Source of the DNA: Rhynchosporium graminicola
Taxonomy: Eukaryota; Ascomycota; Leotiomycetes; Helotiales; Ploettnerulaceae
Direction of reading: 5' to 3'
NCBI GenBank assembly: GCA_900074885.1
Contig: FJUW01000004.1
Coordinates: 1,019,784 to 1,083,783, forward strand
Length of the DNA: 64,000 bases
Part shown: piece by piece, positions 47,659 to 60,092 of the stretch
Layout of the letters: every line of letters begins with the position of its first letter
Position numbering within the stretch: position 1 is the first letter of the stretch
Notes under the pieces: model-generated
What the model was told of the DNA's origin: nothing
Seen by the model: the letters and a program-made list of their open reading frames with translations, nothing else
The model's database searches: none
Position numbers and translations under genes: made by a program

Positions 47659-50530
47659 TCAATCCTGATTGACCACCCTCAGCGTCCGTCTCGGATTCAG
47701 AATCACAGCAAAGAAACTCGGTTCCTGCCCACCCAACAAATCCTCCACACTAGAATGCGCCGTCTGGCTTCTTCCTTCGGGAGGACCGTGTCCATATCCG
47801 CCTGGATCAGTAGCACCAAGATACTCGATTCCCTCATCACCCTCGCTCATCCTGCCATATCTCCCGCCTGGCATAACTCCACCTCCATAGCCATGCTCGT
47901 AAGCACTGCCACTACTCTCCCCTGACGTACCAGCAGCGCCACTCCCAGGCGTAAGTCGTGAGCCCGTACTCGACCTCCCTACACTCCCACTCTGCCTCCC
48001 ACCTGAACCCGCAATCTCTGTCCCAAAAGGACCCAGTAGCACCCCAGGCGGTTTCTCATTACTCTTCACCATAGCCAGATGCTCAGAGCCCGTTTCAGAA
48101 CTCCACATCGCATTCTCAGGACTATTCGTAAACGCCGTCCTCTGAGCCATAGCAACATGATCTTTATATAGCTTCAACTGCTTTCTATAAAGCCAGGAGC
48201 AGAAAGCCAGATAGGCTGCTAAGATGGCGAAGAGACCGGCAATGACGCCTGCTATGACCGCTCCTGTATTCGTGCCTGTTTTCTTGATACCGTTGTTGGA
48301 TGACCCGGAGCCGGGTCCTGGGGAGGCGGTTTGTGTCACGATGGAGCCGGACTGCGTTACTGTGAATGTGGGGGGTTTGCCTGTTGCGATGGGACCTGCT
48401 GTCGCGGCGCCCACGGCAGGAGATGTGGCTGTTGCGCCTCCATTAGATGAACCACCGATCACGGATTGTACGAGGGCTGGAACTTGGTATCCTCTCGATC
48501 CTTGGATGATCGAGAATCCCTGGTCTACGGTCTCGCTGAATTGACCAGAGCCAGACGGACCCGGTGTATCTGACGAGCCGGATGAGGGTCCTAAAGACAC
48601 GAAACTGTTCTGCCATTGGAGAGAAGATGCGTTGAAGACGTAGATGCCCGGACTGTCACAAGAGATGTCTCGACCAACGTAGCCGCCAATAACCACCATT
48701 TGCCCATCCCAAATTGTGCATTGATGACCTGCTCGAGCAGGTGGCGGGGACTGACTTGAGTCTATGGGAACTTGAATCCATGTGAACGAGGGAACAGTAA
48801 GAATCCACATGTCGCGGTACTGTATTTGACTTCCGAATGGGATGAGATTTTGTCCGCCGTAGAGATGAACTTGGAATGATGTTCCGTCAGGCGCTGCTAC
48901 GACGCCAACACATGGATTAACTCTGATCGGAGGGCTTTCGCCAGAGGTTGCTTGTTTATACCAAGTACTATTAGCAACATCGTAGATGTCAATGGTGTTC
49001 ATATCCGTCTAGCGATGTCAGCATCGATACAAGAAATCGAGAGATGATGAAACTTACGAAGCTCTCATTCGTTCCTCCTGCCAAACCAAGTACGATCCCT
49101 TCATTCCCCCAACCAGGAATATAAACCAGTGCACCATCAGCCCTCTCAGTAAAGCCTGCCGAATCTTGCAAACCGCCTTCAGTAATATTACGATATGTAC
49201 CACCTTGAGGCGCAGCATTCGTGCTTCCCAAAGAGCTAACACCAGTATTCGCGTATCCCGGATGCGTAAATTCGAGCATACTCCTGAGATACACTCTAGC
49301 AATCTGATTCGACCATCCACTAGTAGTGAACATATCCAAATGACCACCAAAATACCAACTCTTCCCTAATTCCGGTACGCTGAGACCAGCTCCCTCGGCG
49401 GATCGCTGCACAGGTATGTTACCTGCTTCGGAATGATTTCCGATAGACGTTTTTGGGTTCGCCCACTCGGTCCATTTGGCGGCTTTGATGTCGTATTCCC
49501 AAGTCGAGACTGGGAGTGGAGATTTCGGTGGGCTGTCGGAAAATTCTCCTCCGTAGAGGAAGAGTGAGGTGTAGGAATGCCATAGTGAACCCATGGATAC
49601 AGCTGGAGGACCGACCGGCTGAGGGAGTCCTTTTAAAGCTGGATCAGTCCTTTTCCAAGTCTTCGTCAGATCTAGCGTTAGGAAATTGTTATCTGAACGA
49701 GTTAGTGAAATGCAGCTCAAGTTCCACAAATCTACTGACTCCATGTATCTGTATTCTGCCCACTGGTAGATTTTGCCTGTCCTCCATAGATATACACCGT
49801 ACCATTCACATTCGCAACTTCTCTCGTCAGCATTTCCCAAGAACTTTCCACTGTCTATAAACTTACTCTGATGCGCCCACCTCGTACACGTCGAAGTAGG
49901 ACTGTCTGCCCTCCCTTCAATACTCGAAGCATTATCGACGAGGTCCGCCGTCCTAATAACACCGGCATCGGCACCTCCAATATTGACTTTATCCACTCCC
50001 TGCGTGTATCGAAACCCAGGAACCACAACCGCGATCAAGAAGACAATCAGAGCGACTTTCGGAAGCGAGGGGAAAGATCCATGCGGCGCACTTGCGGAGC
50101 TCTTAATCATAGGTCTAGATCCCATTGCGAATTTCGAGTACCAAGAATTGTCATGGCTGTGCAAATCCTCTTTCCTCGAACTCAAACTCTCACCCTGGCT
50201 GCTCTTCTCTTTCATTATTTCCTCATGCGTTCTGACCATATCCATCTTATGCATATCCTCCTCAACCATATATAAAGTCCTTGGACTTGCCCCGGGATCC
50301 GGTCCACCTCTATACACGCTACTTCTTAAATCATCCAAGCCCTCCTCTCTAAACACTGATCTCCTCTGCTGTTTCTTCTTCGTGCCCATCGTCGTGGGAG
50401 CAATCGAAGGTCTACGTTCGCACTCGCGCAATCGATCCGCCGTCTTCTGTGAACTAAAAGAGGGTCGCTCAAGTCGACTTCCACGCTCCGGAGAGCCTTG
50501 CGGAATAGTATCGTGGGAGAAAGATGCCAT
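47659..50530 (-). CDS. kelch-repeat beta-propeller protein with two transmembrane segments
   Basis: Four exons, 49867-50530, 49740-49817, 49058-49692 and 47659-49008, spliced over 49-, 47- and 49-nt introns (donors GTAAGT, GTCAGT, GTAAGT; CTAAC branch in the second), give 908 residues. I start at the ATG at 50530. Order: charged disordered N-terminus; transmembrane segment at about 159-175 (VALIVFLIAVVVPGF); a propeller of about 400 residues with kelch-type blades (VYIYGGQ, LFLYGGEFS, WYFGGHLD, VHLYGGQN, MVVIGGYV); a Ser/Thr/Gly linker; a second transmembrane segment at about 708-732 (AVIAGVIAGLFAILAAYLAF); and a Gly/Ser-rich tail. With both ends predicted cytoplasmic, the propeller would face outside. 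Fungal kelch membrane proteins are linked to wall or polarity processes, but its role is unknown. It is the last intact gene before the RIP block. Confidence 0.87.
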
Positions 50531-51186
50531 AGTACTTCGTATCGAGGTGGGCTTACCAACAGCCAATAAGAGATGTGAGGATAATATTAGACATGAGCGT
50601 ATACCCCTCTCTTCACACGCAGATTAAGAATATAGTTGTAGTAAAATAAATGGCGCAGAGAATGAAAAGATACGCTTCAAGCCCTCTCTCACACCTGAGT
50701 CTAGAAAGAGCAACAAATACAAAATAAGGGATGGACCTGCTTGACAGAATCAAGCTGTGCAGCCTGGCTGGATCTTACATCATCGCCATTAATTGGCACC
50801 TGCTAACTGCCAGGGCCAATAGAGGGTTTTCGCAGTCAAAAACACTTTCGAAAATACAGTTTTCCTGGCCGTGCACAGCAGAAACGGGTTTAGTCGTAGG
50901 GCTACTTAATTTCCACTAAAGTTCAACCTATTCCGTTTATAGTAGTTATATCCGGACTAATAGAGGAAAACTATTTACTATAAATAGAAAACTATCTACT
51001 ATAAACAGTTTTTGAAGTCGTATAGATTAGGCTTAGCGTGCTTCTATTTTAACGTCAGCTAGAGTATTACAGAGGCTAGAGATACTATATATACCTCAAA
51101 TCGACGTTATGGACTATAATCAGCTTTAGTTATATACTTAGTAAAGCTTCAGAATCAGTAACTATAATCTGCTGAATACTCTAACT
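50531..51186. other. transition from gene-bearing to AT-rich RIP-affected DNA
   Basis: The first 350 bp look like ordinary promoter DNA of the kelch gene. From about 50930 TA-rich sequence with very few CA/TG dinucleotides begins. An inverted repeat lies at about 50936-51004 (TTTATAGTAG facing CTACTATAAA). A frame running to 51186 is coding-like with C-to-T type stops and continues on the other side of element 1. Confidence 0.55.
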
Positions 51187-51191
51187 CCAGC

Positions 51192-51426
51192 TGTGACGCT
51201 TGCTCTAGAAAGGTCTTAAAACTACCTGAGTAATAAGACCTCATATTACTATGAATATAAAGTAGTAAGAATCACTTGAGAATCTATAACTAAGGAGTGA
51301 AGAAGTAGAGAGAGAATAAAAGTATATATATAAAAAGGGGCCCCTAAACTCTACTCGTATAATCTCGCTTAGCAGTAAGTGTTTCTACTAATAGGGAGAG
51401 ACTTCTAAACCTGACTAGTCGTTATA
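51192..51426 (-). repeat. 3' LTR of element 1
   Basis: 235 bp; plus-strand outer end TGTGACGC, i.e. ...GTCACA on the element strand. It keeps more CA/TG than the other LTR of the same element. Confidence 0.92.
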
Positions 51427-54400
51427 CTACCCCCCCCTCCGAAAAAAGCTCGCCCTCGAGCGTTAGTCTATCTCCTTATTACTATTAAAGTAGTCGTAAT
51501 TATTAATTCTATCGTAGAAAGCTTTTAGCTAATTAAGTAGTCTAGTAAGAGGTCTAGCTTATATTAGGTTATTAAGGTGGAATTATTATAGCTTAGCGGG
51601 AGCGTATTTAACGTCTATAGTATTATACTATATAAGATCGACGTCTTAATTTAACTAGGAAACTCGGTATAAGAGGCTATTACGCTGCTTATGGCACGTA
51701 AGTATATCTTCGATCTCCTATTTATTATTACTAGTAATATTAATAAGTAGTAGTAGTAGTAAGGTTTATCCTAGTAAGAGGTCGTTTAGATACTTCCGTA
51801 GCTTAGTAGTAGGGAATATATTATATACTTTTATACTAGTAGGGAGCTCTAGATAATAAGAGCTTCTAACCTTTTCAATTATATAGAAGGGTCAGTTAGT
51901 TAGGAAGTCGAGTTTTTTACTAAGTCGAGTACTTATAAAGTAGCGTATATCTAGCTAGATAAGGTTATCTATAGTAAAGTCGACTTTATAGCGTAAGTGA
52001 TTATAGGATTAGGATATCTTAGCTTATATATATTAGAAGCTAGATTAAGTAGTAGTCTAGGCGTCGTGTAAGCGATTAGCGTAATCTAGAGCTTATTAAG
52101 TATTTAACTTATTAGTAAGCGTAATAGAGTTAAGTAGGTCTTTCTAATTCTAATCAACGCGAGGTATATATCTATAAATAACTTTAAAAGGTAAGAGACC
52201 TCTAAGGGATTCGTAAAGGAGAGTTATCTAGGCGTAGTCTATAATAAGTAAGAATTCCGACTAGTCGTCTTAATAGTAAGAGATAAAAAGTCGTAATCTG
52301 CGTTAGAGATATTAGTTATAGATCTCTATTTAGCTATTTATTTATAAGTAGTCTACTGTAGAAAGCTATCTTTTAGTACTAAGAATTATAATAACTATAG
52401 TCTAAAAAAAGGAAACGAATTAAAGCCCTCTATTAGAAGTAATTATTAATAGAGCTCCGAAATAGTAGTATACGTAGTATAAGTAAAGCTTTATAAGGTC
52501 GCGCGTATTAGAGGTCTTTCGGTATAGAATACTAATTACTTATTTACTAAAATAGTAAATAAATACGAGAAAATTATCGTAGCTATATTTATCGTAGTTA
52601 AAGCTATAGTAGTCGACTATAATATACTCCTATAAATATAATAGTATAGGTAGAGGTTAGAGGAGGCCCGGTTTCTTATTACGCGGCACTTAAATTCGTT
52701 AATAAGTATAATAGTTATAGTAGTACTAGTTAATAGTTAAAGCGATTCCGTACTACTAGTATTATAATACTAGTAGTTATAAGGTCTTCTTTATACTTAG
52801 ATAAGTAGTCTCTAATTAGTTATATACTTCGCGTATAAGTAGCGTGCGAAAGTATAAGATATTAAGTATAATTAGTCTTCCTTTATAAAGTAGAAGATCT
52901 TTTTCTATAATTAGTTTTCTAGGAGTAGTAAAGAGAGCTTATTTCCGTAAAGCTTAAAGTAATAGCGTAATACGATTAGCGTTAAGTACTTACTATACTA
53001 TAGAAAAGACTAGCGATAAGTCGGCGACTTCTAAGGCGTTAATAAGCTTAAAGTTATCTATAGAGTAAGAACTATTCCGGAGGTTACTTATAAGTAATAC
53101 TAGATCGATTTAGTCATCGCATAAAAGCTACTATAAACGCTAAGTTCTTTTAGCGTTATTCTAGTTATCTAATTTATCTATTCTACGAGAGAGAGTATTA
53201 GTAAGTAGATTATACTTCCTAGGTTGATAAGTAATTATAAAGTTATAATCTACGAGTAGCTTAGCTTATTAGGCTTATTATGCGTTTAGCTATTTAGAGG
53301 TTATAAAGTACTTAAGAGCTTTATAATTAGTAATAACGCGGATATAATATAATACGCTTACGAGCTCAGATCTCTAATTACTAAAAGATTATATAATTAT
53401 AAGTATTTCCTTATTATAAATAGTATAATTAAGCTCGGCAAGTAGTATAGTCTTAGAGAAGTAAGCTACTAGGAACTAGTTTTCGTCGTGCTATTATAAT
53501 AGTACACCTGCTATTACTCTATTACTAGCGTCTATTTCGATTATATAAGGTAGATATTACTAATAGTAGTAGAGGAGTAGTACTAAAGTAAGAGCGTACT
53601 TTAAGTAATTAAAGGTATCTTTATACTCCCTAGCGAACCGAAATAATATATTATTTTTAGTAAGTTATATAAGAGGTTTTATAATAATTCTATAGTCCTT
53701 AATAAATCATTAGTAGAAGTTATAAAAGCCTAAGAATAATTATAAGCTCTTAACTATAATCAGGTAATTCTAAGATTATATAATATTAACCTTCTTAAGG
53801 TCTACCTCGATCCTAGAAGTAAAGATAATAAATCTAAAGTATTTAGTATAAGTAACGTTGAATTTATACTTCTTAAGGTCAGCTTATAATCTAGCGTCTT
53901 ATAATCGTTATAGTACCTTATATACGTGTAATTAATACTATAGTAGGTCGTTAGAGTAGATTAGAATATCGTCTAGATATACTATATAGAAATCGTCTAA
54001 GTAGTCGAATAAGATATTATTTATATATCGCTAGTATGTCGCAGGGCTATTAGTTAGACCGAAAGGGAGTACTTTATACTTATATGCACTATAATAAGTC
54101 CGGAAAGTCGTATACTCTTCAGAGGCTAGATCTATTCGAATTCGGTAGAATACCTAGCGAATATCTAGTTTAATAAATATCTTAGTAGTAAAGATTCTAG
54201 CTAGCGTTTTATCGATTAATAGTAATAGATATTAATCTTTCCTTATAAAGTTATTAAGTACGCGAAAGTCGATATAGAATCTTAGACTTCTATTAGCTTT
54301 CTTAATAAAAAGAATAAGTATAACGTATAGTACTTAAGAAGGTTCGATGAAACATTTAGCTAAGTTATTAGTAATATACGCCTTAACGACTTTAAGTTCT

Positions 54401-55218
54401 TTAGCTAATATCTTATATAAGAGAGAGTATTTAAAGTTCTTCTTAGCCCCTTCCTTAAGCTTAATTCGGTAATCGTATAAGTAATAAAGAGGGAGAATAT
54501 CGCTAGCTTCCTTAGAAAAGACGTATACCTACTAGTTATACTTATAAGGGATCTATAGTTCTAAATCTAATTCGCTTAAGCTAATAGTAAATTACTAGGC
54601 AGTTTTATAACGTTCCGTAAGGTCAATAGTTAAAGATACGATAGTAGTATTATATTACTAAATTACGATTCGGTTATTAAAAAGCTTATTTATCTTGTGA
54701 AAAGTAATAGAGAAGATCTTATTATTAGAAGACTTTTAGCGTTTATATAAGAGATAGAAAGCTAAGCTACTAATCGTATAAATCTCTAGCGTAGGAAGCT
54801 CTAGAAGAGATCTAAGTATATAAGGTAATCTTTATCGCTTCCGAAATATCGTAATAGCTATTTTTATACTTTAAGTAGCTTCTATTAAGTCGCGAGATAG
54901 TATTCCGAGTAACTATTAGTCTATAGTATAAATTATATAGGTATAGTCTTATACGTAAGTCTTTAACGTAGAGACTTCTAATTAGGGTTAAAGTAGAGAT
55001 TCACGCGGGATATAAGTAATAACGTCGCTAAATCGTACGCACTTTAGCTATATATTAGTAGCTTCTCTAGAGTATAAAGACTTCTCTTTACTATTCTATT
55101 CTTATTCTTCAGGTAATAAATACTTAAGCTCGTCGTATCTATAATAAGTAGTATAAACGCTAGAGAAATAGTCCTAACTAATCAGTAGTAATAACAGAGG
55201 GTTAGTTACCTATAGAAT

Positions 55219-58200
55219 ACTCTCTAGGAGAGAGTTTTAGATATTTTTATAGCTATAAGTCTCCCTAGAAATACGCTTCCGAGCTAGTAATAATCGTTTA
55301 ATAATAGAGATAGAGTTAATAATAGCTCGAATATTAATAGGAGAGTTAGCTATATTTCGCTATTCCTCGTACGCTTCCCAGAACTAATTAAGGCGTTCGT
55401 TTCGTTTGTCAGCGTTATATTAGTAGCGCTAATAAGTATAGTATTTACGTAAGTCCTTAATCTCGATCGGAGAGCTATAAATATTACTAGGAGGAGTATA
55501 TAGTAGCTAAATAATCTATTATTTAGAGGTATCTAAGAGTACTTAATATTCTGAAAGCTAAGTCCTTCCGAGTATAATACTATAGTTTCCGAGAGTAGTA
55601 ATAAGAAAGGGGGTAAATACCTAAACGCGACGATCTACTATTAAATTAAGTATTGTATAGTAACTAATAGTACTACTATTAACGCTATTAAAGCTTTTAA
55701 TAGGAATTACGTTTAGTAGAGAGTAAATTAAAGGTTTTAAGAAGAAGGAAAGGGATTTAAGAAAAGAATAATTAATAAAATAGTATCTATTAGCTCCAGA
55801 ATCGAGAAGTGTAAGTAGCTTATATAAGAGTCTATTCTTAGTAAGAGTAGCACGTGTAGTAAATAATTAACTACTAAGAAGCTTCGTAAGGTTAAGATAT
55901 TATATATCTCGTATATTACTTAAGAAGGAGTCTTTCCCTAGGCGTAGTCTTTTACTAGCGGTTTAATATACTCCTAGGTATTATTATATATTTCTTTATT
56001 ATTATTATCTTCTAGCTCGCTATTAACGTTGTTATTAGCGTTAATTAAATTAATTCGATACGGAGTATTAAATCGAGCTAATAATAAGCGTAAGTATAAA
56101 GTAAGCGTAAAGTAATAAGGAGTATTCGCCGGCGATTATATACGAGGCGTATTATTTCGTGCAGAGTATAGTACTTATTTACTAGTTATACTAGTATTCT
56201 CAGGCGTAGGAAGACTAATTTATAGATAAGAAGAGGAGTTAGTACTACGGCGCTAGGAGGAGGTATTTATAGGGCGTTCCCGAGTCGCGCTAGCCTTAGC
56301 TAAAGACTCGGAATAGTAAGTCTTTTCAATAAATTAACTTTAGTCTTCAGCTTATATAGCCTTAATATATTCTTCTAGTATCCTTAATATTTAGTACTAT
56401 TAGAAGAGCTATTTCCGTAGCTATATAGGTAGCTTCTCCTATAAGTCCATTTTCAGAGTCGATTAATTATTTACTCTAGCTTTATAAGCTAGTATACGAA
56501 ACTCGTAGTAGAACATCTAGAAGGTCTACTTATAATCTATCTTTAGCGCGGAGTAGCTAGCTCTTATAGTTTATTAGTTATATAGATTAGATAAGAAGGA
56601 GATAAGTTAAGTAATTATATCGAGTAAATCGATTATACTGCTTTCTTTATTATATTCTAGTTCTAAGAATAAAAGTTCTAAGTAAGTTCTAGCTATTCTT
56701 TCTATTTAGTTAAGTAACTAATCTTTATAGTAATCTTCGTTAATAAAGTAGCTAGAGTAGCGCCGGAAGGTATTACGTATCTATACTTCCTAGAGTTTTA
56801 GAGAGTAGTTAATTCTATTAGAGAGCTTATTTAGAAGGTTTAGTATCTTCTCTATACGCGTAGTATATAATATTAACGATATTCCTCCGGTAGATTATTC
56901 TCGACGACGATTATTAAGCGTAAGAGTAGCGTTATCTTCTTTAATTAATAGTAGTAGTATTATACGTAATTAAATATTATTAAATAATATAGACTTAGTA
57001 GAGCGCTAGATAGTTAACTAGNACTCTCTAGGAGAGAGTTTTAGATATTTTTATAGCTATAAGTCTCCCTAGAAATACGCTTCCGAGCTAGTAATAATCG
57101 TTTAATAATAGAGATAGAGTTAATAATAGCTCGAATATTAATAGGAGAGTTAGCTATATTTCGCTATTCCTCGTACGCTTCCCAGAACTAATTAAGGCGT
57201 TCGTTTCGTTTGTCAGCGTTATATTAGTAGCGCTAATAAGTATAGTATTTACGTAAGTCCTTAATCTCGATCGGAGAGCTATAAATATTACTAGGAGGAG
57301 TATATAGTAGCTAAATAATCTATTATTTAGAGGTATCTAAGAGTACTTAATATTCTGAAAGCTAAGTCCTTCCGAGTATAATACTATAGTTTCCGAGAGT
57401 AGTAATAAGAAAGGGGGTAAATACCTAAACGCGACGATCTACTATTAAATTAAGTATTGTATAGTAACTAATAGTACTACTATTAACGCTATTAAAGCTT
57501 TTAATAGGAATTACGTTTAGTAGAGAGTAAATTAAAGGTTTTAAGAAGAAGGAAAGGGATTTAAGAAAAGAATAATTAATAAAATAGTATCTATTAGCTC
57601 CAGAATCGAGAAGTGTAAGTAGCTTATATAAGAGTCTATTCTTAGTAAGAGTAGCACGTGTAGTAAATAATTAACTACTAAGAAGCTTCGTAAGGTTAAG
57701 ATATTATATATCTCGTATATTACTTAAGAAGGAGTCTTTCCCTAGGCGTAGTCTTTTACTAGCGGTTTAATATACTCCTAGGTATTATTATATATTTCTT
57801 TATTATTATTATCTTCTAGCTCGCTATTAACGTTGTTATTAGCGTTAATTAAATTAATTCGATACGGAGTATTAAATCGAGCTAATAATAAGCGTAAGTA
57901 TAAAGTAAGCGTAAAGTAATAAGGAGTATTCGCCGGCGATTATATACGAGGCGTATTATTTCGTGCAGAGTATAGTACTTATTTACTAGTTATACTAGTA
58001 TTCTCAGGCGTAGGAAGACTAATTTATAGATAAGAAGAGGAGTTAGTACTACGGCGCTAGGAGGAGGTATTTATAGGGCGTTCCCGAGTCGCGCTAGCCT
58101 TAGCTAAAGACTCGGAATAGTAAGTCTTTTCAATAAATTAACTTTAGTCTTCAGCTTATATAGCCTTAATATATTCTTCTAGTATCCTTAATATTTAGTA

Positions 58201-58825
58201 CTATTAGAAGAGCTATTTCCGTAGCTATATAGGTAGCTTCTCCTATAAGTCCATTTTCAGAGTCGATTAATTATTTACTCTAGCTTTATAAGCTAGTATA
58301 CGAAACTCGTAGTAGAACATCTAGAAGGTCTACTTATAATCTATCTTTAGCGCGGAGTAGCTAGCTCTTATAGTTTATTAGTTATATAGATTAGATAAGA
58401 AGGAGATAAGTTAAGTAATTATATCGAGTAAATCGATTATACTGCTTTCTTTATTATATTCTAGTTCTAAGAATAAAAGTTCTAAGTAAGTTCTAGCTAT
58501 TCTTTCTATTTAGTTAAGTAACTAATCTTTATAGTAATCTTCGTTAATAAAGTAGCTAGAGTAGCGCCGGAAGGTATTACGTATCTATACTTCCTAGAGT
58601 TTTAGAGAGTAGTTAATTCTATTAGAGAGCTTATTTAGAAGGTTTAGTATCTTCTCTATACGCGTAGTATATAATATTAACGATATTCCTCCGGTAGATT
58701 ATTCTCGACGACGATTATTAAGCGTAAGAGTAGCGTTATCTTCTTTAATTAATAGTAGTAGTATTATACGTAATTAAATATTATTAAATAATATAGACTT
58801 AGTAGAGCGCTAGATAGTTAACTAG
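55219..58825. other. exact 1803-bp direct repeat joined by a single N (assembly artefact)
   Basis: 55219-57021 and 57023-58825 match at every place I compared, offset 1804 bp, with the only ambiguous base of the window (N, 57022) exactly between them. This is what two overlapping contig ends placed side by side look like. The duplicated piece covers the gag/protease part of element 1. Confidence 0.88.
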
Positions 58826-59324
58826 CGTAGTTCTAAGAACTTATCTTATAACTAGTATAGTTCTGCAGATAAGTTAGCGTTTAATTATCTCTCTTCCGCG
58901 AGCTTCCTTTCTACCTCTTATAGCTAGTAAGCGTAGTCTTCCTATAAGTTACTTATAGTTACTATTAATATAAGAGTATTATCAGGGAGGTTTAGCGACT
59001 TAATAAGTTTATTAATTATAATAAGAGTTAGGGAGCTTAACTCAGATAAGGTATTATCGTAAGTACTCTCTACTATAGAGAGAGGTAAGTTATAGCGAGT
59101 ATTATAAGTCGCTGAAGAATAAGAAGTAGAGGAAGTCAGAGAACTAGTAATCGATTTATTAGACTTAAGTTACTTTAGTTTAGGTACTATTCTTTAAGTT
59201 TATACTTAGTATAAGCCTTCTCTATATAGCGTAATCTCTTACGTTTAGTAGCTCTAGGTATAGAAGTATAATATAAGTAGATATTTACTATTTTCCTAGA
59301 CGTAAGTAAAAGAGTTATAGATAA

Positions 59325-59559
59325 TATAACGCTTACTCTAGAAAAGTCTTAAAACTACTTAAGTAATAAGACCTTATATTACTATAAATATAAAGTAATA
59401 AGAATTACTTAAGAATCTATAACTAAGGAGTAAAGAAGTAGAGAGAGAATAGAAGTATATATATAAAAAGGGGCCCCTAAACTCTACTCGTGTAATCTCG
59501 CTTAGCAGTAAGTATTTCCACTAATAGGGAGAGACCTCCAAACCTGACTAGTCGTCACA
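59325..59559 (-). repeat. 5' LTR of element 1
   Basis: 235 bp, same length as the partner LTR. Outer end reads GTCACA on the plus strand, next to target duplication CCAGC. Differences from the partner are essentially C/T and G/A (for example TATAACGC against TGTGACGC). Confidence 0.92.
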
Positions 59560-59564
59560 CCAGC

Positions 59565-59857
59565 TCCTGAAGCACGACTACTCGTAACTCTTATACTTCC
59601 TATATCTCGTTATAGCTCTCTAGTATAGTCCGATCAAGCTCTATTACCTTCTCTTGCGCCTATTATAGATAATATGCCTCTATAGAGTATAGAAGAAGTA
59701 CTATCGGAAATACCGATATCTGATATACTTATAAAGCCGACTGCGAAGTTATAGAAAGAAGAGGAGAACTGAACGCTACTCTTACGTATATATATTAAGA
59801 AGGAGGAGTCTTTTAGAAAGGTTACGAATAAGGTATTCTAGAACGTAGTATCGAAAG
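59565..59857 (+). pseudogene. RIP-mutated coding remnant that received two Gypsy insertions
   Basis: Joining 51191 to 59565 after removing one CCAGC restores a continuous frame (…LTPAPEARLLV…) running on to 59857 with only a few TAG/TGA stops, mostly of the C-to-T or G-to-A kind. The LTPAPEARLL pattern resembles the CENP-B/pogo-type HTH region of Fot1-like transposases, where a similar 'LSPEQEARL' motif occurs; that is a weak clue. Element 2 is inserted at its right end. Confidence 0.4.
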
Positions 59858-60092
59858 TGTGACGCTTGCTCTAGAAAGGTCTTAAAACTACCTGAGTAAT
59901 AAGACCTCATATTACTATAAATATAAAGTAATAAGAATCACTTAAGAATCTATAACTAAGGAGTAAAGAAGTAGAGAGAGAATAGAAGTATATATATGAA
60001 AAGGGGCCCCTAAACTCTACTCGTGTAATCTCGCTTAATAGTAAGTGTTTCTACTAATAGGAAGAGACCTCTAAACCTAACTAGTTATTATA
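59858..60092 (-). repeat. 3' LTR of element 2
   Basis: 235 bp, outer end TGTGACGC intact, inner end decayed to TTATTATA. Followed by the same purine tract complement as in element 1. Confidence 0.9.

Larger units (their letters stand above)
51192..59559 (-). mobile_element. Ty3/Gypsy LTR retrotransposon, element 1 (complete, RIP-mutated)
   Basis: Bounded by two 235-bp LTRs and a perfect 5-bp target duplication CCAGC (51187-51191 and 59560-59564). Coding order on the minus strand is gag (about 56.1-59.2 kb), aspartic protease with a DSGA core (about 55.8 kb, seen again at about 57.6 kb in the duplicated part), reverse transcriptase with KLDIR, LPFGLTNSPAT and YLDDILIYS (about 53.95-54.2 kb), RNase H, and integrase (about 52.2-52.65 kb), which is the Ty3/Gypsy order. 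Frames are full of TAA/TAG at places where CAA/CAG are expected, and CA/TG dinucleotides are depleted, so the copy is inactive through RIP. A purine tract lies beside the 3' LTR (51427-51440, read on the minus strand). The apparent 8368-bp length is inflated by about 1.8 kb of duplicated assembly; the true length is probably near 6.56 kb. Confidence 0.93.

Noticed and set aside
55219..58825. Biological tandem duplication of gag/protease in element 1
   Set aside because: Exact identity across 1.8 kb in RIP-mutated DNA with an N at the joint fits an assembly artefact far better.
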